A stretch of DNA of 64,000 bases from Bolinopsis microptera (GCF_026151205.1 NC_087080.1:5436797-5500796), one strand, 5' to 3'; numbered from the stretch's first letter, positions 1 through 15,100 are shown. The notes: generated by a model from the letters alone, not told the origin. Translations and numbers: made by a program.

Positions 1-157
1 TTTAGATATATATTTTTTTAAACAGGCAAGAAATGAACCCGTTAGGTTGACGGCATTTTTTCAGTATAATTTGAGAAATATATATCAACGCATGTACAAC
101 CTTTTATGACCATAGGATCGACAATAAATTTTAAAATGAAGCAGTTAAAATACTCAC

Positions 158-3100
158 GAGCACACCCGACAATAGGATCATAGTAATGGCCTGCACTACA
201 CTCGTTACACTTCATACCAAAGTAGCCAGCATTACACAAACATGACCCATCCTCACTGCACTGCAGGTCAGATGATCCTAACAGGTCACACTCACAAGCC
301 TCACATCCGTCACCACTTGCTAGGTCGTAGTAGCCTGGCTTACAACTGCAAACACAAGGAAATGTTTTAAACAGTGGTGATAAATTCAGTTTAACGTAGG
401 TTGCTATTTATTTAGAATGTTATGTTAAATAACAAACAAATTACTAATATTGATAGTTGTTGAAAGCTTGTAAGTTCTAAAGAGCAACTCGGTGATACCC
501 ACTTTGGTACCGATATGTATCAGAAGAGTCCAGAAAGCAAATCAATAACCCTACAAACCTGTCACAACGATGACCAACAACATTTGGTTTGCAGTCACAC
601 TGTCCGTTCTCGATGTCACAGAGGTACATGTTGTTACTACCATCTGGGTCGCAATCACACTCTGAAAGAAAATAGTGGGATTAATTTCCCCCTAGAGGAG
701 TAGATATCTCGATAACTCACATCCTTTGCAATTCAATTGAATTGACATGCACTGGCAGTACGATAATTAATACAAAACGACTGTCTGAATTATAGCCATT
801 GAACAATAACCGCAGACTGACTATCTAACTGCGCGCGAGATTACACATGCTGCGCGCGCTTTTAACTTCGTGAACCTCTACACCCTTTCAGCTACAAATT
901 ATAATTTGGCTACCGCGCGTTCCGTGAATCTAATCGGAGATAGGGTTGTGGTGGTCTTATAAGTCTGATCAAAGCCTCCAAAATCTAATTACGCCGTATT
1001 AGGTAAAGAAATGCGTGTACGTGTAACATAGGAAGCAACGATCTTATACACGACAAACCGAGGAGGAATTTGCAGACTGCCAAAGTATGCTGCAGAACAT
1101 AAGCGCTGCAAAATCCAATTACCCTCTTTCCTGGCTGTTAATTATATCAGTAACTTTTTGTTTAATTTGGCGGGACAGTGGTAGGGTGTAAAATGGTCAA
1201 ATATGCTAATAAACATGTGCTCATGCGCTGTTGTAGAGCAGACATACATTGTACGGTGAGAGAACGAGTATTGGAGAAAATATGGAAATATGTTAAATAT
1301 GTGAAATATGCGGGTTTCAGGAACGTGTGTTTTAAATGTAATATAACTTTATTCAAACCCGCAGGGGATAGCGTATTTTGACAGATAAGTAATTCAATAC
1401 ACACAATGGAATTTTAATTCAATTTTATGTATCCAGTAACTCTACACTTAATTATCAGATGAATGGTTATAATATGCTAGCAGAAGATAGATATGCAAAC
1501 CCACAATAAAAAAAGGATTTGTCCGCAATAAGTAACAGAAATAAGTACTGACATAAAATAACATAGCTGTAGCTGAACATATTCAATTCAAGAGTACATA
1601 CTACATATTATATATATTTTACTCTGTGACTTTGGTGGCCCATAGAGTAAACTCACACTGTAGGAGCAAGTGTTAGAAGTAAATAATAGCTAAGTGCAAT
1701 TTTGGCGTGCACTCTAACTCTACTATCTATTATACTTATAATGCATATATCAGGCAAGAGAAACGCCATCCTAGGACGCGAAGAGAGTTAGGACTACATA
1801 TATTGTATAATTGCAATTGAACAATTTTTCGCGCGCAGTCAGTTTGTACAATTGTTACTTCAATCCTCAAATCAGTGATCAACTTGTCGCACGTACACTA
1901 ATTGCTGTTACACCCAGCACTAATTGAGGGACTGCTGGACTAATTGGGGGACTAGCGTGTCAAATGTCAATCTTCGTGTAACTGTCACCATTCACAACAA
2001 ACATTCCCCGAGTACCTACTAAACCTTTAAATAAACCAGCCGTGAAATATTATTTAATAAATAAACTTACTAGCACAGTTCTTAGCATCGATAGCGTCTC
2101 CGAAGTAACCTCTCGCACATTCCTCGCAGTATCTTCCGGCAGTGTTTCCGATACACTTCAGGCACTGTCCGGTAATTGTGTTACAGTTATTCTCTGCGTC
2201 AGGATCTGTGAAATGAGAGAATAGTAAGTTTTTATCTTACATTTTGATTAGAGTTATCAACCGCAACTGATGTTTATCAATTCTTATCTTGGATTCGACG
2301 TCGTATTAATAGAGAATATTGTTCGTCTCATAATGCACGAGGCTTTAAAATTTTCCGATTTCAGTCATCATATTGTATTGCCCAAATATAAAGTACTGAC
2401 AAGTTCATTGTTTACAAACTTAGTATGGACCAGATGTACAGAAGATACTATCGTCATGCTCATTAACTTACAACCTTCACCATAGCTTCACTACAGCTCT
2501 AAACCTAAAATTAGAACTAAAGCCTTCATTTAAAAGTTACCAAACTCAGTGAACCAATTAAACTCCAGATCTGACCAATTAGAATCCAGACTTGACAAGT
2601 TAATAATAGGGGCTAAGAAGAGGAGCGGTACATTAACTGCAGTAACAAATTGACATGAAATGGACAGCTCAAACTCTATAAAGTGGTCTGTTATATAGTT
2701 GGTACTTGATGATTGATCCTAAGTGTAGCATTTTGTTTGAATGAATATCAGATTGTCGCATTATTTGGCTGTAAATTAAAATTGTAGTAGGGAGGTCTTG
2801 TGAAATTTAGCATCTTTATTTCGACCACTGCAGGTTGCAGTTCACTTTCTTTGCTTTCATTCGAATCAAAATATCGACACAGGTGTTTTGGCATTTTAAA
2901 TATATCTCAATTTTTTTTCAATTGAGATGACTTTAAATTAAATCTCAATTATAGTGCAACAATCCAAGATTTTGAAGGCTTCAGGCAGATTTATGCCAGC
3001 TGGGCCGAATTTTAAAGATCATAACTTCAAACATTTTGACTCTAGGGAGAGGGGAAATAATTCACGGTTTCTACTTTTCAATCTTATAGTAATACCAATT

Positions 3101-6100
3101 ATAGCACAAAATCACGAAAGATTTGGTTCCAAATTAAAAGCGCGTTCTTCAAGTATTTAACAGGCAACAGCTGTAAATTATGGGGAAACAGCCAGTATGA
3201 CTATCTGGAGACAGCATTGCACAGAGCATTTAAAATTTCATTTATTTTCATTTCACTTTTATAATGCATTTCATTTCTTATCATTGTATTTGAAGTTGTC
3301 ATTGATGTATTCTCTGTACTTAAAATAAGAAGAATGATGATATACTTATGAGCACAATAGGAACTTTTCTTTGTTAAGATAATATATCTTGTAGAAGCCG
3401 CTTAACATGGCACAAATGTTGTTTCTCGGTGGTTTTGGATATCTTAGAATTACCAGACTGGTGTCAATAATTGCAATACTAATGTGCCTCTTTTCTCAAG
3501 GTCAGTACATCCTAAATAACCCAGATAATCCAGATAACGATTCAATCCCTACCACACAGTTACTAAAATTACATGTAAAGACGAATATCTTGATATTTCG
3601 ATTCTGACAAATATGGGTAATGGCGAGGTGGTGCTATCAGCTTGGATTGACAAATAGAATCCCAGAATCGCAGTCAAGCTTCAAAGAATCTTGCACCAAC
3701 TCCCCACCATTGCTCACTTTTATTAAGTTTGATTAAGACTAAATTTCTTAATCAGGAGAAACTACTAGAGTGAGAGATAAAGCTGGTGGCTTTATCTCTC
3801 ACTCCCCACCATTGCTCACTTTTATTAAGTTTGATTAAGACTAAATTTCTTAATCAGGAGAAACTACTAGAGTGAGAGATAAAGCTGGTGGCCATCACGT
3901 GACGAACATCAAAGTTATCACATCTGAGGACCCATCAGAACGATCATTCCAAAACGAAGAATATGCGGCGACTTGTCACCACAGTATAGACTACAGAATC
4001 GGTGTGGTTTGGGAATATGTAAAGATTCGAGGGACTAAATTGTTGACATTCCACGATGTGAAGATCTGGGCTTCAAATGGGTTTGTGAGTGATGAGGAGC
4101 ACTCTCAAGCCGCAATGTTTGGAGTTGTTGGACAAAATGCGTACCCGATCGGTTTAAAAAACGTGGGAAAGCACGCTCTAATGTACACATTCTTTGAGAA
4201 AGGAGAACCCACAGGAGAATACCCTGTCTACTTTTCTTTGCATGAATACGATAGTATCGTACTCTGTGTCAGAGCACCGGACTTTAAGAATTGGAAAGCA
4301 GCAAGTCAAGGATTTGATGTGTCTTACTCTTGGGATTGGGGTGAGTTGCTGGATTCTAAATATTGCAAATATTTCAAGGTTAGAGGTAACCAGTTTGTGA
4401 GTAGGTTGCGGCTAATTGAAGACACACAAATAGATATGTTAGAGTTTGGGCTGTTGAACTCTAATTTGGTGGCCCCCTGTGTGAAGTGAGTAAAAAAGAA
4501 CAAATGTCCTTATCTTAGATATCTTAAAACAACTAACGACAGATAAAGGGGAACGTCACTCAAGGGGATGAACATTTAGATTACATTTACATTTTGATTA
4601 TCTTAACAATCCTAAGAAATCCTAAAGTTTTGATAATCCAACTTTACATCGTATAGAAAAAAGGGATAATATAATTTAATCGGTTAAACATTTCACCATA
4701 ACTAAAATCCCCAAAATAAGCACTTTGTCTGCCGTAAAACCAGTTATGGGTAAACTGTGGGTATGATGAACCCCAGAAATTCGATTGATCGAGACCCGTT
4801 GAATTGAGTTCAGCGAGTATGAGTGCGCACTTGTAATATTCATGACTTACAAGATAAGGGGAAATTATTTCAATACTTTTCAATGCTATTTCAAGGTGTA
4901 GCGCTCCAAATGACCTGGTGTTCTTTGATCATGACGGCTTTTAAAATTTATCAGTGGACGACGAAAGTGCCAGAATAAAATTTATTTGAGACATTAACCA
5001 TCTAATAATTCCCGCATATCAAATTTCCCAGAAATCATAAAATTAGAATATGATGAATATGCCTATCGGTTCTTGATCATTCATATTTCCATACTGTCCT
5101 CGTTCATAGCCATAAAACTGTGATTGCTGATGTTCCAAACTCCACCCAAAGTTAATATTCACTGATTAATTTTCTTAAATTTTGCTCCTTTCATTATATA
5201 TAGTTATACAGAACAGATCAAATTTAAATGTTATTTTAATGTCATTACAAATTGGTTTTCGTATCAAAATATTGAAAACCTATGGCACATACCTATGTTG
5301 TCGTTACAAGTACACTCAGTACAGACTTGGTTAGGGTTATCGTAACTTGGTTCTCCGAAGAAACCGTCAGCACACACCTCACATCTGTCACCTGTCAGGT
5401 TATTCGTTACAGTTACTATAGGTACTAGAAGTTACTAGGAGTTACTAGGAGTTACTAAAAGTTACTAGAAGTTACTAGAAGTTACGAGAAGTTACTAGAA
5501 GTTACTAGAAGTTACTAGAAGTTACTAGAAGTTACTAGAAGTTACTAGAAGTAACTATAAATAGCCAAATAAGCTTAATTACAATGAGAGGTCACCATAG
5601 TGTTCAGTTAAAATTTTAATCAATTCTCCAATCGAAACTGTATTAAGCAACAATCTGCATTTACTGCAACTGCAACTTAACAACATAACCCCAGTAACAT
5701 CCCAATACATTCTTAACATACCAGCATGACCAAGGGTACAGTTAGTACAAACAAAGCTGCCGTCCTGAATCTCGCAGGTGTTGGAGAAGGACCTGTCTGC
5801 CTCGGGGCACTGACACTTCTTACATGATCTGGGGTTACCGTAACCAGGGTTACCGTAATAACCGTCCTCACAGACCTGAGGGAGACGTGTTTAGCTCGGG
5901 GGTTTGGGGTTTAGCCGCTGTTTACTTAAAATGGGAGGATTTTAGGAAAGGAAAGAATAGTGAAGAAGGCTGTGAGAATCTGAAAAAGTCGGGGAAAAAA
6001 CACAAGTTAAAACACAAGCAAAAACACAAGTAAAAGCACAAGAAAGCCTTGTGAGAACCAACCTCGCAAGAGTCTCCAGCAGTGTTGTGTTGACAATCCA

Positions 6101-9100
6101 AACACTGACCACTGATTGGGTCACACTGGTTACTGTAACTGTTACAATCGCACCTCTCACAAGGACTCATTTGACCCATCTCGGGGGAAGTTCTTCTGTA
6201 TCCTGCTGCACATTCCTCACACGAACTGAAGAGGGTAAGGTTAGAATATAGGGCTGAACCCCTAATAGATTGGAGAAAGTAGTGGAATTTTGATAGGTAA
6301 AAGATGAAAATGTCTGTCAGTACAACGTCAATACAACGTCCGTAAGTTTGTTCTTCCGTTTGAATGTGCTCACTGCTCAGTCATTGACCCACCTGCCATC
6401 GTATCCCAGAGGACAATCACAACTCTCAATATTGTACGCAGTCTTGTCCTTCCTGCCGCTCTTCTTCTCCACACCACCAATACTGAACTCCTCCAATCGA
6501 ATACTTTCTCCCTGGTACACAGTAGCACAGATCTCCATAGAAGTGATATCTCCTATTACAGACTGGAACATGCTGGAAGTATATTGGTCGGACTTGGTGT
6601 CATCGTTCCCGGTGTCGGATACCAACCATGATTCAGAGGGGTGCATCAGAATGTTGTACTTGTCGCCCTGGTAAGTGGGGGTTCAAGTTAAACGTATTAG
6701 GATATTATCTAGATAGTGTTTCAATCGGACTTCAAGATATTATTTCCGATATTTTTATTGCACAAAAATTCTTTGTTTAAAATTCTAAATTCTGAGTAAC
6801 AATTTAAATAACTTACAGGGTTAGCACGAGGAATGAGTGTCAGAGTGTAGGGCTCTCCTCTTATCACTATCTGTGTTATACTCGACTGTGATCCTGAAAT
6901 ATTTCATTTCCAATCAACTTCCGGACAATTATGAAGGGAATTTTGTTTAAGTGTCAGCACGCGGTGTAGCCTGATGTTTTTATGAAAATGTCGTCACAAC
7001 CGGAGTTTGTGATTTTCTGAAAGCAAACATTTCCGGATATCAGGGGCAGATTGAAGATTCTGTCATAGGTATGATCTTATGTTCAACTGTATTACTTGTT
7101 CACGATTCATTACGGCGGAATTACTCATTTGATATCCCTGTTTATTGCAAAAAAGGCACTTTTTATTAAATTTGTTCTAGATCAGTAGCCTGTTTTTTCT
7201 CAAAATTCGACGTTTCTCGGATTGTCTTGAAATGTTTACCTACACATACAGGTATATAATCCAATTTGTGGAACTTATCCCACTTAGGCCCGTTAAGATC
7301 CTACAAAAATTAGATAAGAGCTCGAAATAGAAATACCTCATACATATTTAAGATGTAGACCTTGCAATCGACATACCCGTGCATTGGGTACACGCGAAAA
7401 TCAATTTAGTGACGCCTAATTGAATCGGAATTTTCGATTTGTACAAAAAATTGTGTGTACGAATATACCGATAAGGTGATTCAAGAAAACGGGTGTATCA
7501 GCTAAACATCGTCATCTAGTTAGAGTTACACCGGGTCTGACAGCAACAAGAATGTGCAAGCTTGTAGACGGGCGGGGACGACAAAACTCAATTATTAGGT
7601 ATGTGATATGTGCGTGCACTCTGCAATTCGAGTCTTCTCCACTTTCAGGACTGACCGTACTTGGGGCAAAGCGTTAAAGAATTGATGGGTTTCTTTTCAA
7701 ATTTCACGGAGCAACTTCGATCTTCATGAATTATAATTAAAATTATTTTAGTTTGGTGAGATGATTATTGTTGAAAGGGTAACCCGGTTCTACTACATCA
7801 CAATATACAAACAGAGCCGTCGTGGCGAAGTTTTTGGTTTAGTTTTTAGTTTACAATATTTATCCAAACACTTGTGTGAAAGTATAAATTTGACTAAGAA
7901 GTTATATTATGTATAATGTTGATTTAGAGTGGTTCTAAATCCTAAACCCCCTCCATCCTCAACTGGAGTTTCACTTTCTCAATATATACATAATATATAT
8001 GATATTCCAGGTACAAAAAAAAGCACGCATTTACCTTTGATGTTGTACATGAATTTGAGTTTAGTTAGGAAACTGCTAAGCTGGTTTCCAATGTACTTCT
8101 TGGGAGCAAACAAACAGAAAGTCTGGGGCTTGTCTCCCTCGTTAGTAACCCTGATGTGTTCCTGAACTGGAGAGTGCTCCACAGGGAGTAGGTTCTTATC
8201 TCCGGCCACCTGATAAGGAGAGAGGATTGTACAACTGACTAGAGTTTATCTTAGGATATTTATCTTAGCTTAGAGTTTCTTTCATTAATGACCACTTATT
8301 TATAATTAAACAGGTTGATATTGAAATATCCGCACCAAGTTTTATCAAAATGATAAGAAAGAGCACGCTCTGCTGCAATGAGTTATCAGAACAAACCTTG
8401 TACATCCATCCCTCATCCTTCCTCTCGAAATCACTGATAACCCTCTTGGGAGTGAAGGTGGTGTCAGCAACACACTCTTCAGTGTGCCCGAAACAGAAAC
8501 ACGCCTGACATCCCTCCGGGTTCGATTGCTGAAGGAAAAGAGAAATTAGGGTGAAGATTATGATAAATCACAGAAAAAAATAATACTAAATCACGAAATA
8601 GTAGCGATAAATTTTATTGTATTTTGCAAGATTTTTTTTTCAAATCAAATTGTGGTTTTAATTAAATCCTCTAATTAATGTATCAACCATTAATTAATTA
8701 ATTAATCAATTAATCAATAATACAACTTTGCCCACCTGAAGAGAGAAGGCATTGTCCTTGCAAGTCATGCACTTGTCCCCCTCCACATTCTCCTTACACC
8801 TACAGTCCCCGGTATCAGGGTCACACAGGTTACTACCTCCAATACTACTGCAGTCACACTGCTTGCAACCAGTCACCGAGAAGTCGTAATGTCCGTCGTC
8901 ACATCTGCGGAGTGTTAAATGATTGTTTTAAGACTGTTTTAAAATTGTTTTAAGACTATTTTACGATTGTTTTAAGACTACTTTAAGATGCTATTTCAAC
9001 TTTCAAGACTGTTTTAAGAAACCTATGAGGCAATGATCTGTATTTCAATAACAGTTATTCAAACATTTTTGCATATTTTGCAACATTTTAGAGACAGCAT

Positions 9101-12100
9101 AAAAACTGATTAAATAGCCAATGTTATGTTTCGGTAATTGCGGCATCGAGGAGTTCTGGAAAAGATTCACCTACATATTATTCTTTGTATGATTCATTAA
9201 GTTCTTCAGAATTCGCTATATTTAGCTAAGCTTTGTCCAACATTCGATTATATTTCAAGATTTTATATTTTCCCATCTTTAAATAACAGCCAACAAGGAC
9301 TGAGAACGAAAGATCAAGCTGATTCTATTGTATTTCGTCATTGAATCATCACACTAAAAAGGAAACACCAACATTCCAGCTGCATTCCTGTCTGAAGGAA
9401 AGTCTACATTTTACAAATTATCCATTAGCCTAGCCCCATTCCTTCAGTGAACGAATCTATCTACAAGTCAGAGCAATTCGTTCTTTCTCCAATTTTCAGG
9501 GATCGTTAAAAAATGTTTCATTTATATACACAAATCACAGAACAACAAAATCTCGACCTATTTCATTTACAGCTCCATTAAGAAAGCTTTGGTACTCCAA
9601 AATTACAATTTATAATTTGACTGCCACATCAATTTCACACTAAACTATCAATTACACACACACACACACACACTACCAAACATCACATACCTGTCGCACT
9701 GTATTCCCCCGATGCCGGGTTTACATGGACACTGTCCGTAAGCATCACACTGCATGGAAGTACTTCCTGTGGAGCTACAGCCGCACGTGGCACAGCCGTC
9801 CATTCCGTACCCGTAGTAGGTCGGCTCACATTGGTCACATTGATCACCTGATGGAATGTTACAAATTAGTAAAAGAGAGATCTAAAGAAATGGTCAAAGA
9901 AATGGTCAATTTTTTTCGCTCACTTTCTTGTGAGCGAAAAAAATTAATTTTTTCGCTCACAAGAAAAAAAAGATTTTTAAAACCTTCTTGAAAACTTACG
10001 AGTACAGTACCCATGACTCCAGATTTGCAAGTGAAAGTGAAAGTGAAACTTACCCATGACTCCAGGTTTGCAAGTGAAAGTGAAAGTGAAACTTACCCAT
10101 GACTCCAGGTTTGCAAGTGAAAGTGAAAGTGAAACTTACCCATGACTCCAGGTTTGCAAGTGAAAGTGAAAGTGAAACTTACCCATGACTCCAGGTTTGC
10201 AAGTGAAAGTGAAACTTACCCATGACTCCAGGTTTGCACTTGCACTCTCCAGACTCCTGATCGCAGTTCTGGTTCTCAGATCCAATAAGTGAACACCCAC
10301 ACGCTTCACATCCATTTGGTCCCAGGTTGAAGAAAGCTGAAAGAAGACAATGTGATGATGACTAAGAGAAGACAAGATGATTAATACAAATCTCGTATTA
10401 ATAGTTCATTTCACTAAAACGACGTACAATGAACATCTATTGACTAAAGTATGATAGTCTTATTATGGAGGTGACTGGTGAACAGTCGGCTTATTTATTT
10501 TGACCACATTTCAACCGATCTTTCAGCTGCTCATCGGTTTTTACTTTTATAGCGATTTTCAGAGAATCTTGCACAGAGCTTAATTTAGACTGAAGTAAGA
10601 CTGAATAAGGAGTAAATGAAGAGTGATGATGCTGATTAGGTTTACTCACATGGTTTGCACTCATCACACTTGAGTCCCTGTACATTAGGTTTACAACTGC
10701 ACTGTCCCCCCTCCAATTCACATCTGTCCGGCTCGTACGCTCCTGAAGGAATGTTAACAATGTTACTAATATTAGAATGTGGAGAGTTATATGTGAACGA
10801 TCTCCTATGAAATGTGAAATATAGCTGACTGTCAATTTGAATAACACATTTTTTAGAGCTAGAATCTTCTGCCGACACAAAAAGGATTGATGTATAAGTG
10901 ATATTTTAAGAGATAATACTATAGTATATTAGCTTTACCACCTAGCATGTAGTTTTAAACCAGGCGTTTATGTTATAGAACGAGGTGAAAAAGCATAACG
11001 TAAAAGAAGTTGAATTGAAATGAAAGATATTTCCTATCTCGAATGGTACAGCAAAGATGACAATTACAACAAAACTATGTGACTTACCGTCTCTATCGCA
11101 GTTACACCTGACAGTACCGTCAGTTATTGTGGGTACAACTATATCGTACACTGGTACACAATCAGGGAATTGTTCCAATAAAACTGGTCTCGGGTAAATG
11201 AACTGGGGAAAATATATTGTTATTAAGATATCAATTTACTCAGCTGAGCTGTGCGGGGAAGCCCACGTGAAAAATGTAAAAGTGTATTTTTTAGGTTAAA
11301 TTTGTATACTTAATGTCATATATTTCTTGAAAACTTAATATTTAGCCACACATAAGCTTTGAAGCCTCATAACCTTTATATTCTGAAACAAAATAATACT
11401 CACAATTATTTCCATACAGTAGTCTCTGGCGGCCTGACCTTCCTCAGTGTCCGGGAACAGATCGTTTATCCTGTCCAGCGTGTCCGGTCTGGGCAAATTA
11501 TTGTATTTTCAATAATCCAACTCTTTAATAAAATCCATTAATTACAGCAGTTTCATTATCTATTCATTAAATAAGATCTTTTCCATCTTATGATATAGAA
11601 AGGTTCCCTACTTAGAAACCACTGATCAAGCACACAATTATTGGTAAACTGCAAACAAAACCAAACTCACGTTGGTTGGGGGAGAAGAATGACTCCTCCA
11701 ATAGTGATCTCTCCAGGCAGATCGTCCAACAACTCTACTTTCAGGTGGTACCTCTGAGAAGATTACGCAGGTGTAAGACAGTCTAATGCTTACTAGTATA
11801 ACTTTAACTTGAGAATGCAGGATTTCAGCCGACAATCGGAATCATCAAGTGAATATATGATGAACAAAAAACACAAAAAGCATCATATTTTAGCCACAAG
11901 ATAAGCAATACGATAAATGATAAATCTACACTCAACTGACCGTGTTATCGTCCATACAAGCTTTCCTTATCTTGAAAACTCCAACACCATTAGTTGTTGA
12001 GAGCTCATCAGACCAGAACTGTACTTGTTTAGCCTCGCATATAGGCATAATGTCCTCTGGTGTGTCCAGTGCTGTCAGTGTAAACCTTGGATAGATAGTA

Positions 12101-15100
12101 ACCAATTAGATATAGTCAAATTGTAAGTGGCCCAAAATTTATCATTTTTCGACTTAGAGGTTCGTTTAAACATTAAAAAATATACAACATTAAAATAACT
12201 GCACTCAGATTAGATAGATTCCTCAGGCTAAGTAGCATATTTTAGCATATCTTAAGCTTATTGAAGGCAGCTCTGAGGTAACAACTCTGACTATCTATCT
12301 GACTGGTTGATCTGACTAATTGATCAACTTTAACTTGTCCATTCAGATTTCACAGAGCCAGCTCTAGTTCAATAGTTTACTGTTTAAAGCTCAGTATCTT
12401 TTACAACATGTCATATTGTACAACACTACTACTGTACCACACTGCTACTGTATATACCGCGGACTGTACAAATTTCTTATCAAATGAACTTTTCGCAGAT
12501 TCACATGTCACGACAATGTTGCAATTCAAGGTTAAACAGTTATAAATAATAATAATAAATTCTAACATTTATTACACGCTTCGACATTAAAATATACCCA
12601 ACAAAGATATACATTTAAGTCATTCAAGCGAGACTTAGTGTGGAAATATCCATGTTTCCATTATATCCATACAGATTATTGACTATGGAAGCCAGCATAC
12701 CATAGAGTGGACTGTATACATTTCTTATCAAATGAACTTTTCGTAGATTCACATAATACGACCATGTTGTAATTCAAGATTAAAGTTTTAGTTTTAATGC
12801 AATATTGAGAAAGAGGAGTTCTATGAAAGAGGAGTTCTAGGAATTCCTGTTTAAGGGCCAAATTTAAATAAATGGGATTTTCGTACTATATAATATACTA
12901 AAATACTGAAATAGGCTAATAAAGTAAGATTAAATCACATAAGTTACCAATGATAAACCTGTTTAAGCAAAATATCATAGTATGGATTCATATCATAGTA
13001 TGGATTCATATCAAGCATGCGCAGGACTCTAAATTCAAACAACTAAACCTGAAATTTGATTTTTCTTCTTTTTTAAGAAAAGAATGCACATCATCAGCAA
13101 ATCAATCACTGTAACCCATACTGTACTTGGATTAATTATAAATGAACTGTTATCAGTCTCTCAAAAACATCAATTACCATTTTAACTTCATCCGACTTAT
13201 ATTTGCGTGCTTTGAAAAAAATGTCGCTTCATAAAAAACCATTTCTCAACAAAACCGTAGTAAATAAATGAACTTCAAGTAAATCAATTGAGTAAGAATG
13301 TCCCTTAATTGCATGATTGGATGAGATATATTTACTTCATGCACCAAAAAGAACACTTCACGATAAACTTTCTCTATACTTTCAAACTACCTGAGCCGGC
13401 CTTGTGATTGTAACGCAAATATATCATGCGTTACTTCCCTTCTACTCCTGACAGAAGAGTTAACGGCTCAATAGTGTGAGAAAGCTTGTAAAATTAGAAC
13501 TTTGGAGAACTTAGTGATTCTTGTCCGTTCTTATATTTAAGATAATCTACTAGCCTCAAATTGTTCAGTTAAAAGATTTGGAGGTAGTTTCTCGATAACG
13601 ATTGAATCTAAATGATAAAATAACACTACTTACGATCACATTCAAGCTCGCCACTCCTGAGTGTCTGTCAAAAACAATAATGAAACCCACTTTTCAACAT
13701 TCCGAGTTACCAATTAAATGTTTGCTAATTATTTAATAAATTAAGTACCTGATTCTGGCATTGGGTCCCATGGGGTAAGAGTACTGGAGGACCAAAATGT
13801 ACTCGTCATCACGAGGCGGTACAAAGAAGAGGTTAACCTCGTCACCTTTTTTGGACAACTTACTGGGGTCGTCCTGAATGTCGTCCGGAGCTGAGACGAT
13901 GTCATTTTGAGAAATAGGTGGTTAGGTGTTAGGGCATTTAAGCTTGAGCAAAAGGTGGCTAAAGTCCAGAATTTAGTATTTCATTTAGAAGAGAATATTA
14001 CATCTATGATAAACTAAAAACCGAGATTAAGTTTCGGTAAATCACAAACCATCGTCTTTTTTCCTTCTAGATGCAGGATATAATTCATAAATGAAAATTT
14101 AATATCTCGAAGGATTCTGGAATTATCAAGAGAAATGTAATTCACATACAATGTAAATGTAACAAATAAGGATGATGATATTATTTGAATGATTGACACT
14201 GTCAATACAAATAGGAGAATTGTAAATTTCCCTCCCATTACGCACATAAAAAAGCTTCATTCATTTCAATGGAACGTTAGATGATGAATTAAATGAAAAG
14301 AATCGGTAGTTGTTCGATATAACCACAACTTCAATGAACTGATAGTATACACGAAATAGATACTAGATAGTTAAAAGATCGCCATGTTTCCATTACATTC
14401 ATACAGATTATTGACTATAAAAGGATTTCAGATTACAGCCACCGGGTGTCAAACCCCATTACGATAGTATACAATAGGCAGAGAAGATAACGATAGATAT
14501 ATATATAATGGCAGCTCGAGTTTTATGCCGAAGAAACAACAATCCGATCAAACTCAAGATTGTTTACTAAGTTTTACTAAGGGACAGATTCACGTAAATA
14601 CGTACTCTTTTTATCTTTATTCTTTTTATCACCTTTATTTTTACCACCATTATTATCACTAGGATCCTTAGTAGGTTGGCCCTCTAGATTATCATTTCCT
14701 GAACTAGGACCCTCAGACGTCCGCATGTCTTCAATATTGTCCAGAGAAGCTGAACAATTGAAAATATTTTAACTGTCAACCAACAGATCGGCTGCTGTAT
14801 AGTGTACGCCACCTCTCAGAATTTCAGAAAAATCCATGGATTAGTATGTTTCTGAACTCAATTTTCCTTTTTTCTTTAAATTTTTCTTTTCCTAACGATA
14901 AAATTACGTACGACCAGCTGGTGTAGGTGTTGTTGCGGTTCCATCAGGATTCACATCAGGGTCCAGGGTGTCATAAGCTGCAATAATTAGTGTAATCTAC
15001 CGACACTTATGATGAGAATCGAGCAGAAGTAACTATGAATTTATGCAAAAAATGTGATCTTGGGGACTATAACTTCCATTGGCGATCTTAAAAGTACCAT

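Larger units (their letters stand above)
2206..5292. other. Laminin intron (3.1 kb), apart from the nested gene
   Basis: Besides the nested gene at 3407-4489 and its duplication, this intron is A+T-rich sequence without a recognised element. A minus-strand open stretch at 4644-4883 (79 codons) has no leader or recognisable domain and is not called. Confidence 0.6.
158..6225 (-). other. Third LE array, at least five repeats, cut by window edge
   Basis: Exons 6063-6225, 5722-5875, 5293-5391, 2071-2205, 559-661 and 158-345. LE modules begin [49 protein letters not shown] and [13 protein letters not shown]. The module with [15 protein letters not shown] followed by [13 protein letters not shown] is the clearest gamma-chain signature in the gene. 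The last exon ends in phase 1 with a GTGAGT donor at 157, so the gene continues to the left. Confidence 0.92.
8528..11202 (-). other. Second LE array, four and a half repeats
   Basis: Exons 11088-11202 (end), 10650-10742, 10220-10336, 9691-9847, 8736-8904 and the start of 8397-8528. LE modules read [40 protein letters not shown] and [12 protein letters not shown]. The last is a half repeat, [17 protein letters not shown], which is the classic entry into a laminin IV type A domain; the same NPxGCxxCFCFGHxxxC occurs in vertebrate gamma chains. Confidence 0.9.

Noticed and set aside
4644-4883. 79-codon minus-strand frame in a laminin intron
   Set aside because: No splice link to laminin, no leader, no recognisable domain.
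5421-5558. Regular direct repeats as a possible CRISPR array
   Set aside because: Units are contiguous without spacers and the genome is eukaryotic; it is a minisatellite.
5922-6251. Overlapping short frames on both strands around a laminin exon
   Set aside because: Shadows of exon 6063-6225; only the LE-encoding frame is supported.
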